Assembly (NCBI RefSeq): GCF_004343585.1
Contig: NZ_SLYW01000014.1
Span: 1 to 64,000 of the forward strand
Direction of reading: 5' to 3'
DNA from: Neorhizobium sp. JUb45
GTDB taxonomy: Bacteria > Pseudomonadota > Alphaproteobacteria > Rhizobiales > Rhizobiaceae
DNA: 64,000 nt
Shown: piece after piece, positions 44,117 through 53,027 of the stretch
Numbering within the stretch: the stretch's first letter is position 1
How the letters are laid out: each line of letters opens with the position of its first letter
Notes under the pieces: model-generated
What the model saw: only the letters and a program-made list of their open reading frames with translations
What the model was told of the DNA's origin: nothing
The model's database searches: none
Position numbers and translations under genes: made by a program

Positions 44117-44707
44117 ATGGAAATAGATTTTGCCGCTTCGTCCGCGCTTGAACCGCCCGTCGCTATGACGTCGATGCTTCGCGGTTCCGATCCTTCACCG
44201 GATCACGGCGACGTCGAGCGCGTCGAATTTTTTGTAAAAAAAGCGAATGCTGATCTGGAAAGCTGTCTGGTGTTGGCGGGCCGGAAGAGGCTAGGACAGC
44301 GCTGGTTCGAGCTCGAAAGCAGCGTCAATTCCTGCTGTGTTGGAATGATCTTTCGCGCGGGCCAGCAAAGCGAGGCGGTAGCAGACCTTCTGTCGGAAGG
44401 ATTTCATGGCGCAGCGATGCCTGGCGCGATCGCGGTCGTAGGCGCGGACGGCGTTCTGCTGGACCGGCTCGTGGGGCTCGCCGGTCTCCAGAAAAAATCC
44501 GGCTCGATCCCTTTTGAATGGCCGCCTATTTTGGTGTCCGTTTCTGTCACAGATCCTGCATTGGTCAAAACCATGCTGGCTGTCGGTGAGATCACGGCTA
44601 TGGGCGTCCCGATCGAACTCGACGTTTTTGACGGCAATCAACCAACCGGTAGAATCCACGGATTCTTGCAGAAAAATCTGGTCCAGCATTTTCCAAAAAT
44701 GTTCTGA
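44117..44707 (+). CDS. Hypothetical protein
   Basis: 196 residues from ATG 44117, which has GGGAGGGAACC upstream; an in-frame TTG at 44090 is less likely. It begins MEIDFAASSALEPPVAMTSM. No membrane segment or signal is visible, and I do not recognise a domain. Two Cys in SVNSCCVGMIFRAG are notable. It lies between an AraC gene and a dehydrogenase gene in the same direction and ends 43 bases before the latter, so cotranscription is likely. Confidence 0.65.
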   Translation: MEIDFAASSALEPPVAMTSMLRGSDPSPDHGDVERVEFFVKKANADLESCLVLAGRKRLGQRWFELESSVNSCCVGMIFRAGQQSEAVADLLSEGFHGAAMPGAIAVVGADGVLLDRLVGLAGLQKKSGSIPFEWPPILVSVSVTDPALVKTMLAVGEITAMGVPIELDVFDGNQPTGRIHGFLQKNLVQHFPKMF

Positions 44708-44750
44708 CTAGCAGCCACTCAACAACAAAAGCTTCAAAGGGAGAGAAACC

Positions 44751-45527
44751 ATGTCTTCAAGACTGCAGGGAAAGCATGCCATGATCACTGGTGCCGCGCG
44801 CGGCATTGGGCTGGCATTCGCCAAGGCCTATATCGGGGAAGGCGCACGGGTCGCGATCTGCGACATCGATATCGGACGGGCGGAGCAATCGGCCAAGGAA
44901 CTTGGTGAAAATGCAATTGCGGTCAAGATCGATGTGACGAAGAAGGAGAGCATCGACGCCGCCGTCCGGCAGGTCGTCGACGCGTTCGGAAGCATCGATA
45001 TCCTGATCAACAACGCGGCGCTTTTCACCGCTGCTCCGCTTGTCGAAATTACGGAAGCTGACTACCGGCGTGTATTCGACGTCAACGTCTACGGACCGCT
45101 GTTTACGATGCAGGCCGTTGCAGCTCAGATGATTGCGCAAGGCAAAGGCGGCAAGATCATCAATATGGCATCTCAGGCAGGCCGCCGCGGCGAGCCGCTG
45201 GTCGCAGTATATTGCGCGACGAAGGCTGCGGTAATTAGCCTTACCCAGTCTGCGGCTTTGAATCTGATCGAGCACAAGATCAACGTCAACGCGATCGCGC
45301 CCGGCGTTGTCGACGGCGAGCATTGGGATGGCGTCGATGCCTTCTTTGCCAAGTATGAGAATAAAGCGCCTGGCCAGAAGAAGAAAGAAGTCGGAGAAGC
45401 TGTACCGTACGGCCGCATGGGAACAGCTGAGGACCTGACCGGTATGGCAGTTTTCCTCGCTTCGGCGGATTCAGACTACGTTGTTGCCCAGTGCTACAAT
45501 GTCGATGGCGGTCAGTGGATGAGCTGA
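44751..45527 (+). CDS. Short-chain dehydrogenase, sorbitol dehydrogenase-like
   Basis: 258 residues with a Rossmann fold: TGAARGIGLAFAKAYIGEGA for NAD binding, ILINNAALFTAAPLVEITEA, and the catalytic Ser-Tyr-Lys in NMASQAGRRGEPLVAVYCATKAA (split over adjacent segments). The long VVDGEHWDGVDAFFAKYENK insertion is characteristic of L-iditol/sorbitol dehydrogenases of the SmoS type, which oxidise sorbitol to fructose or galactitol to tagatose. GGGAGAGAAACC precedes the ATG. No polyol transporter lies beside it, so the pathway is incomplete here. Confidence 0.85.
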   Translation: MSSRLQGKHAMITGAARGIGLAFAKAYIGEGARVAICDIDIGRAEQSAKELGENAIAVKIDVTKKESIDAAVRQVVDAFGSIDILINNAALFTAAPLVEITEADYRRVFDVNVYGPLFTMQAVAAQMIAQGKGGKIINMASQAGRRGEPLVAVYCATKAAVISLTQSAALNLIEHKINVNAIAPGVVDGEHWDGVDAFFAKYENKAPGQKKKEVGEAVPYGRMGTAEDLTGMAVFLASADSDYVVAQCYNVDGGQWMS

Positions 45528-45657
45528 AATCACCGAATGGCGCAGAGACGTCACATTGCGTGGCGTCTTCACCCGCGGCAAACGGTCGGCAATAATCGAT
45601 GACCTTCGATCTGGCTCAGTACCCTTGCCAAGTTGTCACCAGCTCGTTGATCGGTTT

Positions 45658-46242
45658 TCAGTTTTTTGCTCCCGTCAGGAACAGCGAGAGCCGAGCAGCC
45701 ACTGTTTCGTCGAGGGGCCGACCTTGCAGCAGTCGGTACCAGAACACACCATGTAAAGCATCGACCATCATTTCGAGATCGATGCCGCTGCTTAATTCAC
45801 CGCGCGCAATCCCGCGCTGGATGATGGCCACCGCTACCTGAGCCCGTGGAAGCACAAAGCGCTCTCGGAAGATCTGCAGGAAGCTGTCGTCGGTCTGGGC
45901 GGAGGCGATTAAGTTGCGGATCGCTGGACCATCGCGGCGAATATTGTCGAACAGATTGACCAGGAAACGTTCGAGGACCTGTGCAACTGGGCCATCCGCC
46001 ACCACCTCTTGGTGCGAAGCACTATCGAGAAAAGCGTCCAGCACAAGCTCAGCCTTGCTAGACCATCGGCGGTAAATCGTTTGCCGCCCTACCCCCGCTG
46101 CGGCTGCGATCGAAGCGATCGTGACATCCTCAAACCCTTTCTCGCCAACCAATCGCCGCGTGACATCGAGTAATGCCGGTGTGGCCTCTTCATCTCGCGG
46201 TCGCCCCGCCGGCCGGCTCTGCGTCTTGACGGTATCTTCCAT
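45658..46242 (-). CDS. TetR family transcriptional regulator
   Basis: 194 residues from ATG 46242, with AGGAG upstream. The helix-turn-helix is VTIASIAAAAGVGRQTIYRRWSSKAEL (in two adjoining parts), and a C-terminal TetR_C-type domain follows. It is divergent from an MFS gene and should repress it until the pump substrate is bound. Palindromic sites fill the space between the two genes. Confidence 0.93.
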   Translation of the reverse strand: MEDTVKTQSRPAGRPRDEEATPALLDVTRRLVGEKGFEDVTIASIAAAAGVGRQTIYRRWSSKAELVLDAFLDSASHQEVVADGPVAQVLERFLVNLFDNIRRDGPAIRNLIASAQTDDSFLQIFRERFVLPRAQVAVAIIQRGIARGELSSGIDLEMMVDALHGVFWYRLLQGRPLDETVAARLSLFLTGAKN

Positions 46243-46257
46243 GCCCAACTCCTATTG

Positions 46258-46295
46258 CGAGATCGAAGTCTCGTATATATTGAGACTGACGTCTC
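46258..46295. promoter_or_regulatory. TetR operator cluster between tetR and the MFS gene
   Basis: GAGAC/GTCTC half-sites recur: CGAGA (46258-46262) with TCTCG (46269-46273), AGTCTC (46267-46272) with GAGACT (46282-46287), and GAGAC (46282-46286) with GTCTC (46291-46295). The overlapping palindromes lie directly in the divergent promoter region. Confidence 0.6.
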
Positions 46296-46341
46296 GTAAT
46301 AAACCTTACGATGCGCCCGTCTCACTTCAATGGAGAAAACC

Positions 46342-47496
46342 ATGGCACAACTCAAGCCAATCGGCGCCTTCACGCTTTTATCTGTAGCATGCCTGACCAT
46401 CATGGTTGGGTGTGTCATTGTCCCGGGACTGCCGAGCATAGCCGCTGCCCTCGGTGTCGGCCCTGCGTCGAGCTGGCTTGTTACTTTGCCGTCGCTCGGG
46501 GTCGCCGTCTTCGGCCTGGCGGTCGGGCGCCTAATCGAGAGGCTGGGCAGCCGCCGCGCCCTCGTGATCGGCCTCCTTCTCTATGGCCTGCTTGGCTACG
46601 CAGCCGTCTGGTTGCGCGGTTATCCAGCGGTGCTTCTCGATAGATTTTTGCTGGGCGGCGCGACAGCGATAGTGATGTCGGCCGGCACCACATTGATTTC
46701 CGAATTTTTCGATGGAGAAGCGCGGCTCAAGATGATCTCACGGCAGGGTATGGCGATCGAGCTTGGCGGCGTCGTCTTTCTTGCCATCGGTGGCATGCTT
46801 GCGGGGATCGGGTGGCAGCATCCTTTCCTGCTGTATTTGGTCGCCTGGATCTTTGCGGCGATGGTTGTCACTTTCGTGCCGCACAGCCCCCCGTCATCCG
46901 GAAAAGTCGAACCAGGCGCGACTGACTCTGCCCCAGCCATGTGGGACGTCTATCTTGCAGCAGCATGCTCGATGATCGTATTTTTTGCGGCAGTCATTCT
47001 GTTGCCTCAGAAGCTGGCGGATATGGGTATGGGCGAAGTGAAGATTGGTTACTTTCTTTCCTTTATTTCCCTGGTAGCCGTCGGCGCGGCTTTCGTTATG
47101 CCCCGTTTTATGGACGCACTCGGCTCGATGAGGACTTTAATGATCGCGTTCTCGGCCTATGCCTTGGGACACGTGATCTTTTTCGCGGCGGGCTCGTTTC
47201 CACTCATCGTTGTGGCCGGCATGCTCGTGGGTTGCGGCTTTGGTTTCTCGATACCGCTCGTCAACCACTTGACCATCGAGCGCAGTCCCGTTGCCCTGCG
47301 GGGCCGGCTTCTCGGCTACCTGTCGGTAGCGATTTTCATGGGTCAGTTTCTGTCTGCCTTCATCGAGATGCTTCCTCTTACGCGGGCCGGCTTTTTTATT
47401 GTCGCAGCGCTCGTCGCGTTCATGGCGTTTTGTCTCTTCGCAGTCAGGACAAGGGCTGCTCCCGTTGGCGTCGACGAGGGACGTGCCGGGTCATAA
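46342..47496 (+). CDS. Major facilitator superfamily transporter
   Basis: 384 residues with about twelve membrane segments. The motif-A-like loop GRLIERLGSRRALVIGLLLY follows the second segment. It probably exports a drug or metabolite. ATG 46342 with ATGGAGAAAACC upstream is chosen; the first ATG of that phrase (46330) is in frame and also possible. It is controlled by the divergent TetR protein. The last six bases overlap the convergent LysR gene. Confidence 0.88.
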   Translation: MAQLKPIGAFTLLSVACLTIMVGCVIVPGLPSIAAALGVGPASSWLVTLPSLGVAVFGLAVGRLIERLGSRRALVIGLLLYGLLGYAAVWLRGYPAVLLDRFLLGGATAIVMSAGTTLISEFFDGEARLKMISRQGMAIELGGVVFLAIGGMLAGIGWQHPFLLYLVAWIFAAMVVTFVPHSPPSSGKVEPGATDSAPAMWDVYLAAACSMIVFFAAVILLPQKLADMGMGEVKIGYFLSFISLVAVGAAFVMPRFMDALGSMRTLMIAFSAYALGHVIFFAAGSFPLIVVAGMLVGCGFGFSIPLVNHLTIERSPVALRGRLLGYLSVAIFMGQFLSAFIEMLPLTRAGFFIVAALVAFMAFCLFAVRTRAAPVGVDEGRAGS

Positions 47497-48444
47497 GAGC
47501 GACGGCGTGTGATCTCTCGGCATGTTGCCAGCATCTCTTGCAGCCGTGAGCGAAGTTTGGATCATATGCCGCATCCACTCATGGGCAGGATCGGCGTCGT
47601 TGGAACTGTGCCATAACAGTGAAATCGGCACTGACGGCATTTCGAATGGTGGCGGGGAGGCCCGGAGACCAAGCTGACGAACGAAATATCTGGCAAGTCC
47701 GCCATGGATCGTGGCCACAACCGGTGTGGCGAGCACAATGAACGGTATAGACAGGACATGCCTGGTCGTCATTGTGATCCGCCGCTTTGCTTCCCTCATC
47801 GCGAGCTGTTCACCAACAGCATCATGGCCAGCTGCTTTGCTCGACAGTACCAGATGGCGGGCAGACAGGTATTCGTCGAGCCCAATTGGATTGGAGAACT
47901 CCAGCAGCTCGCCATTGTAGATGCAGAGATAGTCGTCAGTGTGCAGCAGCTTCCTCTTATGATGGACCTGCCCCTCTGAGAAAATCCCCACCGCCATATC
48001 GATTGTGCCCGCGTCGAGTTCTCGAAGAACATCCACTTCATCGACGTTTTTGAGCTCAAGTCGGATACCGGGCGCGCTCTCTCCGATGCGTTGGAGAATC
48101 TCTGGGATGATGAGAACTTCGGCAGCATCCGGCAATGCGATGGTGAATGTACGCTCTGCCGAGTGAGGATCAAAGGCAGCCGAGCGGCTGACAAGGCGAT
48201 CAATCTCCGTCATGATCCTTGAAAGGGGCTCGATCAACGTGCGCGCATAGGGCGTCATGACCAAGCCACCGGCATCGCGCGTGAAGAGTTCGTCGCCCAT
48301 CGTTTTGCGCAGCCGCCCAAGATTGTAGCTCATTGCTGACTGGCTGATGCCCTGGTCCTCGGCCGCTTTTGTGACGCTCCCGTTTGCGAGCAGCCGTTGA
48401 AGGCTATTCAGAAGGTTGAGGTCGATGTCTCTCATTAGTCCCAT
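47491..48444 (-). CDS. LysR-type regulator, NodD-like subgroup
   Basis: 317 residues. It opens MGLMRDIDLNLLNSLQRLLA with the NodD-like N-terminus, then SVTKAAEDQGISQSAMSYNL as recognition helix and a substrate-binding domain. It is divergent from the PhlG-like hydrolase gene with 88 bases between, so it most likely controls the hydrolase and beta-glucosidase genes. NodD-type LysR proteins often respond to plant phenolics, which would fit. The start could also be ATG 48435. Confidence 0.9.
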   Translation of the reverse strand: MGLMRDIDLNLLNSLQRLLANGSVTKAAEDQGISQSAMSYNLGRLRKTMGDELFTRDAGGLVMTPYARTLIEPLSRIMTEIDRLVSRSAAFDPHSAERTFTIALPDAAEVLIIPEILQRIGESAPGIRLELKNVDEVDVLRELDAGTIDMAVGIFSEGQVHHKRKLLHTDDYLCIYNGELLEFSNPIGLDEYLSARHLVLSSKAAGHDAVGEQLAMREAKRRITMTTRHVLSIPFIVLATPVVATIHGGLARYFVRQLGLRASPPPFEMPSVPISLLWHSSNDADPAHEWMRHMIQTSLTAARDAGNMPRDHTPSLL

Positions 48445-48532
48445 CGATTTGGTAAATAGATGTCATTTGTTGGACTGATATCGAATGAACATGTAAATTT
48501 CAATCATCGCAATTCATCCAGGAGTGAACCTG

Positions 48533-49519
48533 ATGACTTCATTCGGACGTCGTAATCTTCTCAAGGGCATTCCGGCCCTGGCAGCTGGAGCAGCAGGAGC
48601 AACCATGATCAAAGCATCTCCGACTGAAGCAGCGGATGCAGTGTCCGCTCTCGATAACAGCGCCGTTACCTATCTGCCGGTCGCAGCCCAGAAGCAGCTC
48701 ATCGCCAACACCCAGTTGCTCAAGGGTAAGTCCTACGAAACATTCTTCAACCCGCATCTCGTCGTGCCAACAAATGATGCTCGCGCTCTGCAGATTGGCC
48801 CTTTGGACAAGCCGGACTGCCTGACGCCGAGCGTTGCCGATCTGAACCGGCTGATCGATCCGGCTTACAAGACGCCGAAGCAGGGCTATGCCGTTCTCGA
48901 TGGCTCGACCGTCTATGTTCAGAATAGCCTGTTCTTCCCGCGCGCCACCGCCGAGATGTTCCGGTGGTGGTTCACCTGGCATCCGATCGAGAAAGAGCGT
49001 TACATGCTCTGGTTCCCGCATGCCCATATCGAAAATACCGTGAAAGACCCGGCTCGCCTTGCCAACAAGAGCCTGAGCTACGAGGATCGGCTTTACGACA
49101 ATCCGAACTACGTCAAGGAGCTTGTCGGCCCCCAGGCCATGGAGCTGTTGATCCGCTTTACCGACCCTGCAAAGCTCGGCTTTGACGCTGCAGCCTTCAA
49201 GCGCGCCGGGTTTACCGCAAATGCGAGCGGCATTGTCGGTCCGGCGCAGGCACCCGACGTCATCAATTCGATGATGATCCACATCGCCAGAGATGTGGAA
49301 GGTGGCATGGAACTGGTCAGCCGGTACTGGATCGGCTCGCACCCGGAGATGCGCCGTTTTGCCGGCGCCGAGAAGGCCGCGGCGATGATGGCGCATGTCG
49401 GTTGGAACGACCAGCTCGCTGAAATGACCGCCTACGAGCTCGCCGTTCATGACATGATCGAGTTCAATCACCTGGCTGGTATTCTTCCCGCTCTGTTCGC
49501 ACAGTTCGGCGAGGGATAA
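48533..49519 (+). CDS. DAPG hydrolase (PhlG)/phloretin hydrolase family protein, exported
   Basis: 328 residues from ATG 48533, eight bases after AGGAG; an upstream GTG at 48524 overlaps that site. MTSFGRRNLLKGIPALAAGA is a Tat signal. The mature part shows the family pattern FPRATAEMFRWWFTWHPIEK (residues 135-154), YMLWFPHAH (about 158-166) and a C-terminal EFNHLAGILPALF. Family members cleave a carbon-carbon bond beside a phloroglucinol-type ring: diacetylphloroglucinol in PhlG, phloretin in phloretin hydrolase. They use zinc, and several His and Glu residues lie in these motifs. Periplasmic location is unusual. The gene stop is four bases before the beta-glucosidase start. Confidence 0.78.
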   Translation: MTSFGRRNLLKGIPALAAGAAGATMIKASPTEAADAVSALDNSAVTYLPVAAQKQLIANTQLLKGKSYETFFNPHLVVPTNDARALQIGPLDKPDCLTPSVADLNRLIDPAYKTPKQGYAVLDGSTVYVQNSLFFPRATAEMFRWWFTWHPIEKERYMLWFPHAHIENTVKDPARLANKSLSYEDRLYDNPNYVKELVGPQAMELLIRFTDPAKLGFDAAAFKRAGFTANASGIVGPAQAPDVINSMMIHIARDVEGGMELVSRYWIGSHPEMRRFAGAEKAAAMMAHVGWNDQLAEMTAYELAVHDMIEFNHLAGILPALFAQFGEG

Positions 49520-49523
49520 CTCA

Positions 49524-51002
49524 ATGGGCATGACAACAAGGATCACGGCGATGAGTGCTGTCATCGCCGCCGCATCGGCGATGGCCCCCTCGTCCTCGGC
49601 AGCCGCCGACAAATTTCTATGGGGGGCGGCTTCGGCCGCCTACCAGGTCGAGGGATCCTCGACTGCGGATGGAAAGGGCCCCTCGGTCTGGGACGACTAT
49701 CTCGATCGCCTTCATCTTGCTGGCCCAGGCGTTTCCGGAGCCGTCGCCATCGACTTCTACAATCGCGACCAATATCTGAGGGATATCGCCATTTTCAAAG
49801 AGCTTGGGCTGACGAGTTACCGGTTTTCGATATCGTGGCCGCGGATTATTCCGGACGGCCTTGGTCCCGTCAATCCTGCCGCGGTCGCCCACTATCGCCA
49901 GTTCATCAAGGATTTGAAGGACGCAGGCATCACGCCGATGCTGACGCTCTACCATTGGGACATGCCCTCTTCTCTCGCCGCAGCGGGTGGCTGGGAAAAT
50001 CGTGACTCGGTGAAGTGGTTTCAGCGTTACGCGGATGCGGTCTTCGCCAACTTCCACGATCAGGTCGATCTCTTCGTTCTGATCAACGAACCTTCGGTCG
50101 AAAGAGCGACGAAGACGCTTGCCGAGAACATTCGCGACCATGGCAAGGGCGATTTCAAGATCCTGCCCGATGCGGACCACATGGCTGTTTCGCTCAAGAC
50201 CTACAATCACATTCTTCTTGCTGCAGCGGCAGCAAAGAAGAGCTTCGACGCGCATGGCTACAAGGGCCAGCTTGGTCTCGCCGTACCGCTTTTCCCGACG
50301 ATCACGGAAGATGGTGCAGGCGATGCCGACAAGAAATCGGCTGTACTGGCCGACGGCGTGCTGAACCGCTGGTTCCTCGACGCCATGTACAAAGGTAGCT
50401 ATCCCCAGGATGTGCTGGACATGGTATCAGCGCGGGGCCTTGATACTGGCGTCGAGCCGGATGATGCCAAGACGATCGGGCAAGCCCATTTCGACTATCT
50501 GGGCATCAACTTCTATTCGCCGATGTACGTCCGCAACGGCGCTAATCCGACTGATAGATTTGCCGCCGAGCAGTATCTGCCCAAGACGGTGTACTCGGCA
50601 TTCAACGGCGCTGTTCGTCCGGACCAATTCAAGGCCCTGCTGGGTCGCATGAAGAGCGAATACGGTAACCCGCCTGTCTATATCACCGAGAATGGCGCCG
50701 GCTTTGCCGGCGAAGACGTGATGAAGGACGGTAAGGTCGACGACATCCAGCGATGCCGTTACCTTGTCATCCACATTGCCGCGATGAAGTCAGCGATGAC
50801 AGACGGCGCCGATGTCAGGGGCTATCACGTCTGGTCCAGTCACGACAATCTTGAGTGGCTCAGCGGCTATGCAAGCCGTTTCGGCATGATTTATGTCGAC
50901 TGGGAAACCCAAAAGCGCACGCCGAAGCTGAGCGCCGACTTATACGCCCGTATCATCCGCGGCGACGACGTCACCGAGAACGACTGCGTCGCTCGGAACT
51001 AG
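49524..51002 (+). CDS. Family 1 glycoside hydrolase (beta-glucosidase), exported
   Basis: 492 residues. A Sec signal (MSAVIAAASAMAPSSSAAAD region) precedes the GH1 barrel: FLWGAASAAYQVEGS, the acid/base Glu189 in VLINEPS and the nucleophile Glu389 in PVYITENGAGF, then GYHVWSSHDNLEW. Most bacterial GH1 enzymes are cytoplasmic, so export is notable. Four bases separate it from the PhlG-like gene, so they are one operon. Together they could remove glucose from a phenolic glucoside such as phlorizin and then cleave the aglycone. The 3' end overlaps the convergent HxlR gene by 63 bases. Confidence 0.9.
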   Translation: MGMTTRITAMSAVIAAASAMAPSSSAAADKFLWGAASAAYQVEGSSTADGKGPSVWDDYLDRLHLAGPGVSGAVAIDFYNRDQYLRDIAIFKELGLTSYRFSISWPRIIPDGLGPVNPAAVAHYRQFIKDLKDAGITPMLTLYHWDMPSSLAAAGGWENRDSVKWFQRYADAVFANFHDQVDLFVLINEPSVERATKTLAENIRDHGKGDFKILPDADHMAVSLKTYNHILLAAAAAKKSFDAHGYKGQLGLAVPLFPTITEDGAGDADKKSAVLADGVLNRWFLDAMYKGSYPQDVLDMVSARGLDTGVEPDDAKTIGQAHFDYLGINFYSPMYVRNGANPTDRFAAEQYLPKTVYSAFNGAVRPDQFKALLGRMKSEYGNPPVYITENGAGFAGEDVMKDGKVDDIQRCRYLVIHIAAMKSAMTDGADVRGYHVWSSHDNLEWLSGYASRFGMIYVDWETQKRTPKLSADLYARIIRGDDVTENDCVARN

Positions 51003-51353
51003 GATTTCGGATCGCGTCGCACGAGGCAGGTGCGATCCGGATCGTGCCATGAAGGAATCGCCCCACTCCTTCATGGCACGCAGGACCGGCCACAGCGTTT
51101 TGCCAAACTCCGTCAGAGAGTATTCCACACGGGGTGGAACCTCGGCAAAAACCTCCCGATTGACGATCCCGTCGTCCTCAAGCTGCCGGAGTTGCATCGT
51201 GATCGAGCGCTGGCTTGGGTCGCCTGTCATACGGCGCAGCTCCCCGAAGCGCTTGGGGCCGTCCAACAGGTGATAAATGATGACGGGCTTCCACTTGCCG
51301 CCAGCCACATCGACCGTCGCCTCCACGGGGCAGTTGTACATTTCCTTCGCCAT
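50940..51353 (-). CDS. HxlR family transcriptional regulator
   Basis: 137 residues from ATG 51353. The winged helix is seen in CPVEATVDVAGGKWKPVIIY, FGELRRMTGDPSQRSITMQL and VNREVFAEVPPRVEYSLTEF. Cys near residue 8 is the usual redox-sensing position. The last 35 residues after WGDSFMAR look unlike the family and run across the end of the beta-glucosidase gene, so the tail is probably acquired. It is divergent from a quinone reductase gene, a classical partner for quinone or aldehyde sensing. Confidence 0.9.
   Translation of the reverse strand: MAKEMYNCPVEATVDVAGGKWKPVIIYHLLDGPKRFGELRRMTGDPSQRSITMQLRQLEDDGIVNREVFAEVPPRVEYSLTEFGKTLWPVLRAMKEWGDSFMARSGSHLPRATRSEILVPSDAVVLGDVVAADDTGV
51043..51080. 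terminator. Perfect 14-base hairpin inside the hxlR 3' end
   Basis: CGTGCCATGAAGGA (51043-51056) and TCCTTCATGGCACG (51067-51080) pair without a mismatch around a ten-base loop. It lies where the convergent beta-glucosidase and HxlR transcripts meet and may end both, although no T-run follows. Confidence 0.5.
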
Positions 51354-51460
51354 CGACAATCCCAATAGTGTACTTTTTACCCCTATGCTCAGAAATGTTG
51401 CCTAGTTGCAATATTGAAGTTCGAGAAGGTAGTGATCGAGACACGCAAAGGAGAATTTCG

Positions 51461-52444
51461 ATGAAGGCAGCATTCTATGACAGACAGGGCGGCCCTGAGG
51501 TTTTGACCATCGGAGAGCTTCCCGATGCGGAACCCGGCCATGGACAGGTTCGCGTCAAGGTCGCGGTGTCGGGCCTCAATCCGACGGACCTGAAGACACG
51601 AGGCGGATTTGCCGGTGCTCCGATGCCCTTCCCGAAAATTGTTCCCCATCAGGATGGCGCTGGCACCATCGACAAGGTTGGTCCGGGCATCTCCCCAAAC
51701 CGTATCGGCGAACGTGTGTGGATGTATAAGGCGCAGACAGGGCAGCCGTTCGGCACCGCTGCGGAATATATCACCCTCCCGTCTAAACACGCCGTTCGCT
51801 TGGGTGACAATGCGTCCTTCGAAGTCGGTGCATCGCTTGGTATTGCCGCCATCACGGCACATCGTTGCCTTTTTGCCGATGGCGATATCAGAGGTCGCCG
51901 CGTTCTCGTGCAGGGTGGTGCTGGCGCAGTCGGAACGGCAGCCATCCTTCTTGCCAAATGGGCCGGTGCGGAAGTCGCCGCAACAGTGAGCCGCGACGAG
52001 CAGGCGAAAGTCGCGCGAGCAGCAGGCGCCGACCTCATCATCAACCGCAAGACCGACGACATTCCAGGGGCTATCAAGACCTGGACGGAGGGACGCGGCG
52101 TTGATCGTATCGTTGACGTCGATATGGCAGCAAATATCGATACAGACATTGCGTGCCTCGCCCCGAGCGGGGTTGTCACGGCCTACGCGACGGAGGATCC
52201 GCAGGTCCGTCTTTCCATGCCGTTTCTGAAAACGATGTTCGGCGGCTATGCTTTCCGCTTTGTCTTCTTCTATTCGATTCCGGAAGAAGCGTTCCGCCTG
52301 GCCGTTAAAGACGTGTCGGCTTGTGTGGATGTAGGAGCCTACAAACCCGCCATCGGACTGAAGGTGCCGCTGGACAATATTGCGGAGGCGCATGCTGCCC
52401 AAAATTCGGGATCGGTCGTCGGCAAGATATTGGTCGAGATTTAA
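51461..52444 (+). CDS. NADPH:quinone oxidoreductase, zinc-independent MDR family
   Basis: 327 residues from ATG 51461, which follows AAGGAG. The GroES-like half has VRVKVAVSGLNPTDLKTRGG, and the Rossmann half VLVQGGAGAVGTAAILLAKW. No catalytic-zinc cysteines are seen, as in quinone reductases. It reduces quinones in the cytoplasm. The divergent HxlR protein probably controls it; the promoter region is 51354-51460. Confidence 0.92.
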   Translation: MKAAFYDRQGGPEVLTIGELPDAEPGHGQVRVKVAVSGLNPTDLKTRGGFAGAPMPFPKIVPHQDGAGTIDKVGPGISPNRIGERVWMYKAQTGQPFGTAAEYITLPSKHAVRLGDNASFEVGASLGIAAITAHRCLFADGDIRGRRVLVQGGAGAVGTAAILLAKWAGAEVAATVSRDEQAKVARAAGADLIINRKTDDIPGAIKTWTEGRGVDRIVDVDMAANIDTDIACLAPSGVVTAYATEDPQVRLSMPFLKTMFGGYAFRFVFFYSIPEEAFRLAVKDVSACVDVGAYKPAIGLKVPLDNIAEAHAAQNSGSVVGKILVEI

Positions 52445-52455
52445 GGCAGATGCGT

Positions 52456-52480
52456 TGGACCTGGGCCCATTCCAGGTCCA
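52456..52480 (+). terminator. Hairpin after the quinone reductase gene
   Basis: TGGACCTGG and CCAGGTCCA form a perfect nine-base stem with loop GCCCATT, twelve bases after the stop codon. There is no T-run. Confidence 0.55.
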
Positions 52481-52502
52481 GAAACCGGGCGATTCATGAG
52501 CG

Positions 52503-53009
52503 CTATCGGCCGCTGAATAAAACCGGCGGATAGAGGGATCGCCGGAACCTCCTAGCGGTCACCCCGCTTGGCGGATTCATAGAAATGGAGGAGAAACATC
52601 GTGAAACTAATAGCCCCTCTTCGGCCTGCTTGCGTCCGGTCACGTCGAGAAAAATGCCTGTCATCACGCGAGCGACGATATCGTCGTCACTTCCCTGCCC
52701 CCGCGCCGAAATCCAGCGGACGTCAAGACCGCTCAATATCCGAAAGTCAATTTCATAGGGCCCGACGAGCGCGCGCGTGGCGACGAAAGCGGCCCTTACA
52801 CGGTCTCGATCGGCCGGATGGATCTTGGCCGAAAGATCTTCGAAGGAAAGGATACCATTGGCGCCAAGATCCCAGAGCTCGTATCCCCGGAGATCCATGA
52901 TGAACGCGTCCGTGTCGACGTTCCATGTCCACAGAGCGACGCCTGCGGCCTTGATAGCGCGTCGTAGCTGACCGGACGTCCATTCCATATTCTCTTCAAG
53001 ATCGATCAC
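52503..53009 (-). pseudogene. Truncated PAS-domain sensor protein
   Basis: 168 codons from GTG 53009 (AGAGGT upstream; ATG 52988 is also in frame). A complete PAS fold is visible: LRRAIKAAGVALWTWNVDTD, then FEDLSAKIHPADRDRVRAAF and MTGIFLDVTGRKQAEEG. In rhizobial relatives this is followed by a histidine kinase domain, but here the sequence changes after KQAEEG to an arginine- and serine-rich tail with no similarity to one. It looks like the front part of a broken sensor kinase gene. A short stand-alone PAS protein cannot be excluded. Confidence 0.6.
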
Positions 53010-53027
53010 GGTGTTACCTCTCGGAGG

